From JANSWY01 sp965228955 (GTDB taxonomy: Bacteria > Bacteroidota > Bacteroidia > Cytophagales > Cyclobacteriaceae), in contig OZ245848.1 in the NCBI GenBank assembly GCA_965228955.1, positions 4,836,001 to 4,900,000 of the forward strand: DNA of 64,000 bases, given 5' to 3'. Both the position numbers and the translations under genes were made by a program. Under the pieces are notes generated by a model. That model worked only from the letters and a program-made list of their open reading frames with translations. It had not been told where the DNA came from and did no database searches. Positions 1 through 9,036 of the stretch are shown in pieces (within the stretch, counting starts at the first letter, position 1; the number at the start of each line of letters is the position of its first letter).

Positions 1-598
1 TTGCCCAATCCACTGTAGCATCCGCAGAAGTAAAGTCGAAATTTCCTTCTGAAGGATACATGATATTCATCTTCATTTCATACTCACTGGTAATCTGATC
101 ATATTCGTCTAATAGAATTTGCTCATGTTGCCCGGTGAGTCGGTTTGAGCGAACAGCCATACCGACAGGGAAATCTGCGGCATTCTTCAAATAGGTGTCC
201 GAACCGGAGTTTCCTCCCTCACTGAGCGTGGTAACACTAACGACGTTTGAGTAATCCGAAACAACATCCCGCAAAACAGCCTGCACCCTAACAAAATAAG
301 TTGTGGACGCTTCAAGACCTGTCACTGTTAATTCAGAAAATCCATTTCTTAGTCCGTCATATGAGGTTAATAAATCATTGAATTCATCATCAGTCGCCAC
401 ATCTATCAGATACGCTTCTGCTCCATCTACAAATGGCCAGTCTATAAAAAACGAGTTTTGTGTAACTTCAGTGGGAGTTCCAATTTCTGGCGCACTCAAT
501 TCTGCCCCATCATCTGAATCATCATCACCGCATGCTACTAGTAATGTTGAAGTGACTGTAAGTATTGCTAATAAAAATTTAAAAAGTCTTTTTTTCAT
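1..598 (-). CDS. GH10 endo-1,4-beta-xylanase lipoprotein, 3' part outside window
   Basis: Only the first 199 codons are present; the reading frame runs off the left edge. The ATG at 598 opens a lipoprotein signal ending in LLVAC (Cys23) followed by an acidic GDDD stretch, the usual Bacteroidota surface-export context. Residues about 35-125 look like a fibronectin type III domain. From about residue 150 the protein resembles the start of a GH10 catalytic domain: an EMKMN motif, then a P-S-E-G-x-F-x-F segment, then D-x-x-V-x-W-A, the family's N-terminal signature. It is the last gene visible in the xylan locus and lies 88 bp beyond the glycan-binding gene upstream. The catalytic glutamates lie outside the window, so activity cannot be verified. 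Likely role: cell-surface cleavage of xylan backbone into oligosaccharides for SusCD. Confidence 0.82.
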   Translation of the reverse strand, partial: MKKRLFKFLLAILTVTSTLLVACGDDDSDDGAELSAPEIGTPTEVTQNSFFIDWPFVDGAEAYLIDVATDDEFNDLLTSYDGLRNGFSELTVTGLEASTTYFVRVQAVLRDVVSDYSNVVSVTTLSEGGNSGSDTYLKNAADFPVGMAVRSNRLTGQHEQILLDEYDQITSEYEMKMNIMYPSEGNFDFTSADATVDWA

Positions 599-686
599 TT
601 CATTTGATTAATGAAAGAGTGGCAAACTAGAAGTAAACCACTCTTATATAACTAATTGTGTAACAATAAAATGGCAATTACTAAGG

Positions 687-2708
687 CTATCTAAAGCCCA
701 TATAATCAATATAAATATCACCTGACCATCCCTGATCCTGGAACCAGATTTCCGTCACTTCCGTGAAGCTTCCAAAGTCTGATAGTGGGATTTCGATATC
801 GACCCATTCTCCCTCTGTAATAGTCACTAGCTGAGGGTTATCTGTGTCAAGTTTGACATTTACATTTAGTTGCTGTCCGTCTGTTCCTGCTCCACCATAA
901 AGTGAAAAAGCAAAGACAGTCATTCCGGCGATTGAGACATTGTCTTTGCCCCATGTTCCAAGTTGAGCGGCACCACCAAAATCAGCGGCAAACGTCACTT
1001 TGATGGCATTATCTCCTTCTCTTGTAGTTTCCGTGTTACTAAAGTCTGTGACACTTCCACCCCAGCCTCCACCTTCACCGAAGATAGAAGTAACTGCATC
1101 ATCATAACCTATTATTGTCAATGGATCAGGTCCCAATTCTCTCTGTAAATCAAAACCCATACGATCTATGTACACTGTACCAGCCCAACCTTGATCCTGG
1201 AACCAGATTTCAGTGATTGAAGTAGGGTTACCAAGGTCTGATAATGGAATTTGGAAATCCACCCATTCGCCTTCTTCTATGGTAACCAAAATGAAATTAT
1301 CTACATCTGACCTCACATTAATATTCAATTGTTGGCCATCCGTCCCGGAACCTCCATATAGTGAAAAAGCAAATACTTCAGTTCCAGAAATCGCTACTGG
1401 GTCTTTGCCCCAAGTACCTAATTGACCTCCACCACCATAAGAACCGTCATAAGTCACTTTCATAGAACTTGTTCCTTCTCTTGGGTTTTCGGTGTTGGTG
1501 AAATCTGTGGTTGTATTCCATCCTCCTCCTTCGCTCATTAATGGATCAACTGCATCCAAATAAACTGGAATTAATAGATCTCCTAATCCTGTAGTAGGAA
1601 TACTGATTGCCAGCCCAAGAGATCCGCTGTAATCATGAATAGTCACATAATTAATCACTCCAATTGAGGCCATCTCGGGAAGATCAAATACGATTTGATT
1701 TGCTGTATGAGCGTTGAAGTCAGCAGCTAATAGTGTGCCATGTCCTGGAATCTCCAGTGAAGCTACGAGATCTAAGTCTGTACCCATAATTGTTACTTCA
1801 TCCACTCCAGGTCTTTGCTCTGATGGTGTGATTGAAGTTCCAACTGGCAATACAATAACCAAATCCTCTGTTGATTCTACATCTACTGGCGACAGTTGTT
1901 TTAGGATAATCTTTCCTGTTTCAACAGTGGCAGGAACAGTCAATGTGATTGCGGTAGCTGTATGACTATTGAAATCTGCCATTGCCACAGTTACTCCTTC
2001 ATAAAACTCAACCTCTGTAACCAGATCAAGATTTTGTCCTTCTATAGTCAAAACAGATTCGTGTCTAACAGAAGATGGGTTCAATGCTGAAATCTGGGGA
2101 GTAAGAACATCAAGAGCAGTTTCGAATGCAAACACTGCTGGTTCGGTTCCGCCAGAGGTAAATGTTATAAATCCTGATTGAGCGCTCATTGGCACTTCCA
2201 CCTGTAATTCTGAGCCTGTTTGAGAAACAAAATTTTCACTCAATACAATCAGATCACTTGGGAAAGTAATCGTCTCAATCCAATTTAGTTTGTCACCTGT
2301 GATTGTGATTGTTTCACCTGGTTTTATGGAATTTGTCATTCCATCGATTGTAACATCAACTTCAAAATTGAGAATAGTTTTAGTTTCAATTTCTTCCGTT
2401 GGAGTCTTAAAAACTAAAACACCTGGTTCAGCAGCCTGAGGAACCACAACTTCAATTGAACCTGATGATTGATTCGCAAAATCTGTCACTTCTACATCAG
2501 GTTTGAAGAGAATGGAAGTCACTTTGTCCAGATTAGTTCCAATAACCTGAATAGTCTCACCATGCTTTACTCCAGCAGGACCAAAACTAAGTACAGTTGT
2601 TTCCTCGCTAATCGGCTCATCCTCCTCACATGAAGTGAGAATGAAGCTCGCAACCATTGCACATAAAACAAATGGCAGGATTGTTCTTATTGCTAATATT
2701 TTTTTCAT
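687..2708 (-). CDS. Surface lipoprotein with IPT/TIG repeats and duplicated C-terminal carbohydrate-binding-like domain
   Basis: Starting at the ATG at 2708 gives a lipoprotein signal with Cys27 (ILTSC) followed by EEDEP; a TTG two codons upstream is less likely. Residues about 35-380 form four IPT/TIG-type immunoglobulin-like repeats, recognisable by recurring 'G..I.I.G.NL..V..I.F' patterns. Residues about 385-520 and 530-673 are two closely similar copies of one domain, sharing EGGGW, an LGTWGKD motif, FAFSLYGG, GTDGQQLN, GEWVD and WFQDQGW. Such domains look like beta-sandwich glycan binders. Its place directly after the SusD and glycan-binding genes suggests a surface xylan-binding protein. 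Binding specificity is inferred from context only. Confidence 0.75.
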   Translation of the reverse strand: MKKILAIRTILPFVLCAMVASFILTSCEEDEPISEETTVLSFGPAGVKHGETIQVIGTNLDKVTSILFKPDVEVTDFANQSSGSIEVVVPQAAEPGVLVFKTPTEEIETKTILNFEVDVTIDGMTNSIKPGETITITGDKLNWIETITFPSDLIVLSENFVSQTGSELQVEVPMSAQSGFITFTSGGTEPAVFAFETALDVLTPQISALNPSSVRHESVLTIEGQNLDLVTEVEFYEGVTVAMADFNSHTATAITLTVPATVETGKIILKQLSPVDVESTEDLVIVLPVGTSITPSEQRPGVDEVTIMGTDLDLVASLEIPGHGTLLAADFNAHTANQIVFDLPEMASIGVINYVTIHDYSGSLGLAISIPTTGLGDLLIPVYLDAVDPLMSEGGGWNTTTDFTNTENPREGTSSMKVTYDGSYGGGGQLGTWGKDPVAISGTEVFAFSLYGGSGTDGQQLNINVRSDVDNFILVTIEEGEWVDFQIPLSDLGNPTSITEIWFQDQGWAGTVYIDRMGFDLQRELGPDPLTIIGYDDAVTSIFGEGGGWGGSVTDFSNTETTREGDNAIKVTFAADFGGAAQLGTWGKDNVSIAGMTVFAFSLYGGAGTDGQQLNVNVKLDTDNPQLVTITEGEWVDIEIPLSDFGSFTEVTEIWFQDQGWSGDIYIDYMGFR

Positions 2709-2739
2709 TTTCAATGCTTTATTGTTTGAATCAGATTGC

Positions 2740-3981
2740 CTAGAGTTCTACAAATCGGATATTATCCACATAAAACTCAATTGCATTACCATCATTTTCC
2801 GGAGAACCGAGTAACCACATACTGATTGATCCGGCTGCAGATTCAATGAAGTCCTGACCAGGCGTGTAAAAAGTACCTTGATCATCATTGTTACCCATAT
2901 GGTATTCGAAACTTGTAAGTGGTACTACCACTGTGATCCATTGACCATTGGTATCAAAAGTTGCATCTTCATCTTCCCAGGGAGCCCAAATGGCTCTGGC
3001 ATTGATGTCATTACTCCAGATTTCCTGGTTACTGTCAATGTGATCTGATGGAGCTAAACATATGTTCAGATGGCCACCATACCAGTTGTTCACTTTTGCT
3101 TCAAACTTCAAGACATATTCTCTGTAGGAACCTGAAAAGTTTGGATAGAAATTATCGGTTCTGGAAGCGTCCGCTCCTCCCCAATATTCGAATAGCAACG
3201 GAGAATTAGCTGGTGATCCTGGGCCTTCATCTCTTACATTCGCATCAAGATTTCCTCTGAAGACATTGTAGTTTCCGTCCAACTCACCATCTCCAGTTTC
3301 GGGTGCACCTATTCTCCATCCATTTGGTTGTAAATCATCAAAATTCAAAACAGTATTTCGAGTATCCCATAGATGAAATCCAGACTCTACCTCGCCAAAA
3401 TTGGTAGTTACCGTAACAGGCCCTTCAGTCGCGCCTTCTGGAACTGTAAATTCTATTCTCTCTTGTGAAATGGAAACCACTTCACCTGTAACTCCACCAG
3501 TGTAAGTGATGATAGCTGGTTCAAAGAAGAAGTTACCCTCAATAATCAGGTTCTCTCCTGCTTGTGGCCATTCGTTAACAGCCGCCGAAATCACCGGAGC
3601 ACTAATTGATACTTCAAAAGGGTACTTCAAAGTATCACTATCTTCATCTATCAAGTAAATAATATCAGTTACTTCATTTGGTGCGGAATTTGGCACCTGA
3701 ACGAAAATAGTTTCATTGGTAACCCAGGTCGGGGTAAGCGAAGCTTGCTGGTCGTTAAACCATACCTCTCTAATTCCGCCCAGATTGCTTCCTATTAAAA
3801 CAATCTCACTTCCTAAATTGGCTCTTACCAAAAGAGAATCCGACTGATCAGGGTTTGCTACCCTTACGTAAGAAATAAGCGGTTCTCCATTGGGATCCTG
3901 AATGCCCACTCCATCATCTTCCTCACACGATAGAAAAACGATTGTGGAAAGCACTACTATTAAATATTTTTTTAATCTCAT
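2740..3981 (-). CDS. Surface glycan-binding protein (SGBP-B type, IPT/TIG lipoprotein)
   Basis: The protein has 413 residues with a lipoprotein signal (FLSC, Cys19) and an acidic EEDDG tail after the Cys. Two IPT/TIG-like domains cover about residues 30-210. The C-terminal part, about 215-413, begins NFDDLQPNGW and has a FRGNLDA region, an EYWGG motif and a terminal YVDNIRFVEL strand. This layout matches the SGBP-B xylan/xyloglucan-binding domain proteins encoded next to susD in Bacteroidota. It would capture polysaccharide at the outer surface for the SusC/SusD transporter. It follows susD by 12 bp and precedes the next lipoprotein gene by about 31 bp, so it is probably co-transcribed. Confidence 0.8.
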   Translation of the reverse strand: MRLKKYLIVVLSTIVFLSCEEDDGVGIQDPNGEPLISYVRVANPDQSDSLLVRANLGSEIVLIGSNLGGIREVWFNDQQASLTPTWVTNETIFVQVPNSAPNEVTDIIYLIDEDSDTLKYPFEVSISAPVISAAVNEWPQAGENLIIEGNFFFEPAIITYTGGVTGEVVSISQERIEFTVPEGATEGPVTVTTNFGEVESGFHLWDTRNTVLNFDDLQPNGWRIGAPETGDGELDGNYNVFRGNLDANVRDEGPGSPANSPLLFEYWGGADASRTDNFYPNFSGSYREYVLKFEAKVNNWYGGHLNICLAPSDHIDSNQEIWSNDINARAIWAPWEDEDATFDTNGQWITVVVPLTSFEYHMGNNDDQGTFYTPGQDFIESAAGSISMWLLGSPENDGNAIEFYVDNIRFVEL

Positions 3982-3993
3982 TTTCCTATTGAT

Positions 3994-5712
3994 TTATTCA
4001 AATTCGTATTCAACTGATTCTGATCCTGCTCCTAATAATGGGTTTGTAACCACTTCGTTTGCAGGAATTGGTAACCACATTTTATCATCCGTTAAAGTGA
4101 TCACAGGCTCAGAATTAAAATTCGCAGTATTGGCAGTTCCAGCTTCGTTTGGTCCAACTAACTCATATGCATTTGGATCATTCTCAAGTGCATCATTAGG
4201 ATCGATTCTGAAGTATTGATGCGATCTTCTTTGTGCATTTAGCATTGCCAAAGTACCAGTAGCGTCTCTGTAGTATTGTCTCTTAATATCCAACCAGGAC
4301 ATAGCTTCAAGACCAAACTCAACTCTTCTTTCATTGAACAAGTCTCTAAAACTCATTTCATTGTCTGAAGGAGGATTTAACCCCGCTCTAGCCCTTACAG
4401 CTAAATAAGCTTCATATCCAGGCCCGGCGGAAAGAGAGTTTCCTGTACCCATCAAGGCTTCAGCATAAATCAGGTAAACATCAGCAAGCCTCAGCATATA
4501 CATGTCCAATGGAGAATCAAGGTTTGAAATCACGAAACCATGATCATTTACACTTCCAATCACATGTTTTTTAAGGCTTGTAAGAGTAGGTGTCTGACCT
4601 TCGATTTGAGCTCCGGTTTCATCTCTTGATAGGATTTCATAAGTATAACCACCATCAGATACTTTGAGATAATCATAGAAGTCATTCGTTTGCATGTAAA
4701 TGGCTCTTCTTCTAGCATCTTCTACTCCTTCAGCATTAGCTTCTAAGTTTTCTATGTAATCTGCCGTCATGGATTTTCCACCACCCCAGGCTTGAGCGTC
4801 CTCAGTGATTGTAGAGTTTCTTGCAAAACGCGCTTGTCTGCTGCTACCGAAAGAATAACCAGAATTGATCCATTGCAATGCAAACAGTATTTCTGAATTA
4901 TTCTCATTAGATACCTGAAACATATCCTCATAATTAGGATACAATGTCAATCCACTATTTGTAATAACATCTTGAGCATAGTTGGCAGCAATTGTAAAGT
5001 CTTCAGTACTTCCAATACTTCCTCCACCGGCAGCTCTTTGACCAAGAGTTACATGTAGTTTGGCCAACATTCCTTTAGCTGCCCACTCAGTGACTCTTCC
5101 ATCGGAATCAACGCTTGGAAGGTTGTTTGCTGCAAATTCAAAATCTCTTCTTATGAATTCATAAACACTTGCAGTTGTGTTCTTTGGTAAAAACAGGTCG
5201 CCACTAGCAACTTTTGAGGCAGGCTTTTCGATAATTGGCACATCACCCCAATACTCAACCAGGTAATAGTAGGCCATACCTCGCATGAATCGTGCTTCTG
5301 CGACTCCTGCATTAATGGCTTCTTCGCTTACTCCATTTGAAGAGGCGATTGGTGGAACATCATCAATTAATAGGTTGGCAAAAGAGATAACGTCGTAGAG
5401 TCCTTGCCACCCGTTGTTGATATGAGTATTATTTTCATTGAATGAAGCATAGAAAAACTGCCCTTCCTGATCCCAATTGTGGAACATATCCCCAGAAAGC
5501 AGATCTCCAACACACCATCCTAAAACATCATTAAAGTTGAACCAAGGAGAGCCGTATAAGGCAGCAGTACCTTGTCTGATTTCGTCTTCACTTCTATACC
5601 AGCCATCTACAGTAGCCTGATCTTCAGGAGTAAACTCCAGAAACTCTTCATTACACGAAGTGACTGTTATGGTTAATAAAACCGCAAAAATGGTTTTTAT
5701 ATATCGTCTCAT
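3994..5712 (-). CDS. SusD/RagB family nutrient-binding outer membrane lipoprotein
   Basis: The ATG at 5712 is preferred over an upstream in-frame TTG (5721) because it starts directly on a basic lipoprotein signal (MRRYIKT..VTSC, Cys20). The length of about 572 residues is normal for SusD. Family features include the N-terminal FLEFTPED segment, tetratricopeptide-like helices with RFMRGMAYYYLVEYWGDVP, and the C-terminal LRLADVYLIYAEAL and RAGL motifs and FNERR. SusD proteins sit as lids on SusC porins and bind oligosaccharides at the cell surface. It is nine bases after susC. The xylan locus context implies xylo-oligosaccharide specificity, which is an inference. Confidence 0.95.
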   Translation of the reverse strand: MRRYIKTIFAVLLTITVTSCNEEFLEFTPEDQATVDGWYRSEDEIRQGTAALYGSPWFNFNDVLGWCVGDLLSGDMFHNWDQEGQFFYASFNENNTHINNGWQGLYDVISFANLLIDDVPPIASSNGVSEEAINAGVAEARFMRGMAYYYLVEYWGDVPIIEKPASKVASGDLFLPKNTTASVYEFIRRDFEFAANNLPSVDSDGRVTEWAAKGMLAKLHVTLGQRAAGGGSIGSTEDFTIAANYAQDVITNSGLTLYPNYEDMFQVSNENNSEILFALQWINSGYSFGSSRQARFARNSTITEDAQAWGGGKSMTADYIENLEANAEGVEDARRRAIYMQTNDFYDYLKVSDGGYTYEILSRDETGAQIEGQTPTLTSLKKHVIGSVNDHGFVISNLDSPLDMYMLRLADVYLIYAEALMGTGNSLSAGPGYEAYLAVRARAGLNPPSDNEMSFRDLFNERRVEFGLEAMSWLDIKRQYYRDATGTLAMLNAQRRSHQYFRIDPNDALENDPNAYELVGPNEAGTANTANFNSEPVITLTDDKMWLPIPANEVVTNPLLGAGSESVEYEFE

Positions 5713-5730
5713 TTGTGTCAATTTTTATTT

Positions 5731-8700
5731 TTAAAAATCCAATTTCACACCAATAGTATAGACTCTCGGAGTTGGGTATCGACCTAAATCGAGGTTGCGT
5801 AATTGAGGGTTCTGATCGAATGAACCTATTTGTGGATCAAGGCCTGTGTATTCGGTGAATGTGGCCACATTCTGCACATTCACATACACCATCAAATCCG
5901 ACATTTTTATCTTCCGCGTAAGGTTTGAAGGGAATCGATAGCTAAGCTTCACATTCTGAATTCGGATATAAGTACCATCCTCAATCCATCTTGATGACAT
6001 CACGTGATTGAAGTTTTCTCCTCCATTATCAAATCGTGGCATTTCCGTGGTTGGGTCGATCAATTCAACATCGTTGATATTATTGATGTCGGTCCCTCCT
6101 TCTACCAATCTTGTTCTTGCTCTGTTTATAACAGACCTTGATTGGTTGTTGAAGTTGTTGATCATAGACTCATTTCGAGCTCTGGCGTAATTAAGAATAT
6201 CTCCACCAACTGAACCCAGCACATAAACATCTAATGAGAGGTTTCCAAAAGAGAAGTTATTGTTTAGGCCGAAAGTATAATCTGGATTTGGATCTCCAAT
6301 GTAGGTTTGATCATCTGCATTGATTACTCCATTTCCATCAATATCCTTCCACTTAATATCTCCAAGCCAAAGGCCACTATTTCTATCAATCTTATTCACA
6401 TTAGGATCTTCATCTGATGGAATCTGAACAGCGTGGTTTGCTATATCTTCAGCAGAGGTGAAAATCCCCTCCATCACATAGCCATAGAATTGACCGATCG
6501 GACGGCCTGATACAGTAGCTGCGGCAGTTTGAAATCCTGGATACCAGTAGATATTGGAGAAAATTGGCGCATCTCCAGCGTCAACTACTTTGTTTCTGTT
6601 GAAAGAAATGTTACCACTTGAAGACCATGAAAATCTCTCTCTAACCATATTTTTGGTTCGAATGGCCATTTCCAGCCCTCTGTTTTGCATGCTTCCAACG
6701 TTTACCTGAGGTCCCTGTACTTGTGAACCAAATGTTGCTGGAAGATTGACCTGGAAAAGCAGGTTATCAGTCTCCTTTTCGTATGCGTCTATTTCGAAGC
6801 TTACTTTTCCAGCAAATAACTCTACATCTAACCCTAAATTGATTTGGGTAGTAGACTCCCACTGCACATCTCTATTGGAATATGCATTACTTCTTACAGC
6901 TGGACCAAAAGCGGAATTAAGCGAGACTAAAGAAGCTCCAAAAGCATAGTTTGGAATAGATTCGTTACCTACTTGTCCCCACCCTGCTCTCAATTTCAGG
7001 TCGGTAAGAAATCTGTTGTCTGCCATAAATGGCTCTTCAATAATTCTCCATGCAGCGGATACTGAAGGAAACCAACCGAATCTATTGTTAGGCCCAAATC
7101 GGGATGATCCGTCTCTACGGATTGTAGCCGTTAGCATATAACGATCTTTGAAGCTATAGTTACCTCTCAAAAAAGTTGAAAAAAGTGAGTTCCATCCTTT
7201 GTAACCAGTATTTGGTATGTTGGATACATCTCCCTGGTTAATTGTCTGAATATCATTTGGTAAATCAACCTTATAGGCTGTAAGTCCTTCAAAATTGCTT
7301 CTTTGAGACTCAACTCCGAGCATAGTTGTGAAATCATGTTCACCAAAGCTTTTAGTGTAAGTCGCGAAGTTTTTCCAAAGCCAGAAGAAGTTCTGGTTAG
7401 AGGCTTGGGCCAACTGACTTGTACTGTTGATTATTTGTCCCCATTCGTATGTAGGTAAAAAGGCAGTACTATTTAGACTTGAAATATCTGTAGCTAACTC
7501 TGATCTTATTTTCAGACCTTCAATGATTTTAAGCTCACCGTAAAGATTACTTACAATACGGTTATCAAGGGCCGTATTATTTCTTAGTTCTGCTAACGCA
7601 ACTGGGTTTGCTGTAACTTCTGCAGATGCATTCTGAGTAGACGGACCCGCGAAAGTCCCATCGAAATTTCGGACGGGTATACTCGGAGGTGTTTGAGCGG
7701 CCTGGGCTACTACTCCATCACCACCGTCTCCGAGTATTATTCTCTCGTCCTTACGTGAAATCGTTATGCTTGTACCTACTGTAACAAAGTCATTTAAATC
7801 AGCATCAAGGTTGAGTCTTAGGTTAAGACGCTCAAAATTGGAACCGAGTATAATTCCATCCTGAGAGAAATAACCTCCCGATATAGCATATCGTGTATTT
7901 TGTGTTCCTCCGGAAAATGTTACCGTATGACTTTGCATAGGAGCAACTTCATATACTGCTTCTTGCCAATCTGTACCTTCACCTAATAATGATGGATCCT
8001 GAAACCTTGGGTTTGCCTGAATAGTGGATACTTCCTGAGCAACTTCATTATTATATTCAGCATACTCCCTTAAATTCATCATATCGAAGGTTTTAGCCAC
8101 CTCCTGAATTCCGTAAAATCCTTCATAACTTAATTTACCTTCGCCTGCTCTTCCTCTTTTGGTTGTGATGATCACTACACCGTTTGCAGCTCTGGAGCCA
8201 TAAATAGCAGTTGCAGATGCGTCTTTCAGTACATCAATCTTTTCAATATCGTTTGGGTTTAGGAAAGCTAAAGGGTTGATATTATTAGTTTGGCCGTTTG
8301 AACCTCCAGCCCATGTGAAACCAACCGAGCTTTGGGCACCACCTCCAATTTGCACACCATCTACTACATATAATGGTTCACTACTTCCGGTCAGGGAAGT
8401 TGTTCCTCGTACTCTTACAGAAACAGCGCCACCAGGTTGACCTGAGTTTTGAGTTACCTGAACTCCGGCCATTCTTCCTTGTAAAGCCTGGTCTACGCTG
8501 GAAGTAACCATGGTCCTTAATTCATCTCCTGATACAGAAGCGACTGAACCAGTTAAATCACTTTTTCTTTGTGTACCATATCCTACAACAACAACCTCCT
8601 CTAGTGCCTGAATATCTGTGGACATTCCAACATCAATGGTAGTTCTATTCCCAATTACTACTTCCTTAGGTTCGAATCCAATAAAGTGGAAGGACAAAAC

Positions 8701-8976
8701 GGCGTTGGTAGGGTTATCCACCATTATTTCATATTTCCCTTCGAAATCTGTTACTGTCCCTGCCGAGGTTCCTTTTATTAGAATTGTTACTCCTGGAAGG
8801 ACGTCACCTGTTGACATGTCTGTCACGATACCGCTTACTTTCACCTGTTCTTGAGTTTGGTCAAACCAGGTCGAGGCAAAAGATGCCTGAAATGTGATGC
8901 TTAGAAGGGCAGTTATCAGAGTCATGAGCTTGACTCGATACACCCGTCTATAATTGGTATGTAATTTTTGTTTCAT
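5731..8976 (-). CDS. SusC/RagA family TonB-linked outer membrane transporter
   Basis: The protein has 1081 residues, typical of SusC. After a signal sequence comes a carboxypeptidase-like regulatory domain (about residues 45-120: VSGIVTD..LPGVTILIKG), then the TonB-interacting EEVVVVGYG motif, the plug domain (about 135-260, including PLYVVDGV and ATAIYGSRAANGVV), and a C-terminal 22-strand-type barrel ending GRYPTPRVYTIGVKLDF with a terminal aromatic. It would import xylo-oligosaccharides delivered by SusD using TonB energy. A 60-bp gap to the upstream GH3 gene contains two overlapping inverted repeats that may form a regulatory element. Confidence 0.96.
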   Translation of the reverse strand: MKQKLHTNYRRVYRVKLMTLITALLSITFQASFASTWFDQTQEQVKVSGIVTDMSTGDVLPGVTILIKGTSAGTVTDFEGKYEIMVDNPTNAVLSFHFIGFEPKEVVIGNRTTIDVGMSTDIQALEEVVVVGYGTQRKSDLTGSVASVSGDELRTMVTSSVDQALQGRMAGVQVTQNSGQPGGAVSVRVRGTTSLTGSSEPLYVVDGVQIGGGAQSSVGFTWAGGSNGQTNNINPLAFLNPNDIEKIDVLKDASATAIYGSRAANGVVIITTKRGRAGEGKLSYEGFYGIQEVAKTFDMMNLREYAEYNNEVAQEVSTIQANPRFQDPSLLGEGTDWQEAVYEVAPMQSHTVTFSGGTQNTRYAISGGYFSQDGIILGSNFERLNLRLNLDADLNDFVTVGTSITISRKDERIILGDGGDGVVAQAAQTPPSIPVRNFDGTFAGPSTQNASAEVTANPVALAELRNNTALDNRIVSNLYGELKIIEGLKIRSELATDISSLNSTAFLPTYEWGQIINSTSQLAQASNQNFFWLWKNFATYTKSFGEHDFTTMLGVESQRSNFEGLTAYKVDLPNDIQTINQGDVSNIPNTGYKGWNSLFSTFLRGNYSFKDRYMLTATIRRDGSSRFGPNNRFGWFPSVSAAWRIIEEPFMADNRFLTDLKLRAGWGQVGNESIPNYAFGASLVSLNSAFGPAVRSNAYSNRDVQWESTTQINLGLDVELFAGKVSFEIDAYEKETDNLLFQVNLPATFGSQVQGPQVNVGSMQNRGLEMAIRTKNMVRERFSWSSSGNISFNRNKVVDAGDAPIFSNIYWYPGFQTAAATVSGRPIGQFYGYVMEGIFTSAEDIANHAVQIPSDEDPNVNKIDRNSGLWLGDIKWKDIDGNGVINADDQTYIGDPNPDYTFGLNNNFSFGNLSLDVYVLGSVGGDILNYARARNESMINNFNNQSRSVINRARTRLVEGGTDINNINDVELIDPTTEMPRFDNGGENFNHVMSSRWIEDGTYIRIQNVKLSYRFPSNLTRKIKMSDLMVYVNVQNVATFTEYTGLDPQIGSFDQNPQLRNLDLGRYPTPRVYTIGVKLDF

Positions 8977-9004
8977 ATTATTAAAGTTTCAATCTTCACT
9001 ATAT

Positions 9005-9032
9005 GTCGTAAATGCAGGATACGACTGCATTT
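9005..9032 (-). promoter_or_regulatory. Two interleaved inverted repeats in the susC leader
   Basis: On the plus strand GTCGTA (9005-9010) is repeated inverted as TACGAC (9020-9025), and AAATGCA (9010-9016) as TGCATTT (9026-9032). The two hairpins interleave, so only one can form at a time. They end 29 bases upstream of the susC start. This could be a switching RNA leader or a double DNA operator; the sequence alone does not decide. Confidence 0.4.
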
Positions 9033-9036
9033 GATG

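Noticed and set aside
303..611. 102-codon plus-strand ORF at the left edge
   Set aside because: It is antisense to the GH10 lipoprotein start and its serine-rich sequence mirrors that gene's coding strand.
9005..9032. H-type pseudoknot in the susC leader
   Set aside because: The arms follow the pseudoknot order, but connecting loops would be zero bases long across full stems, which is not sterically possible. Alternative hairpins are more plausible.
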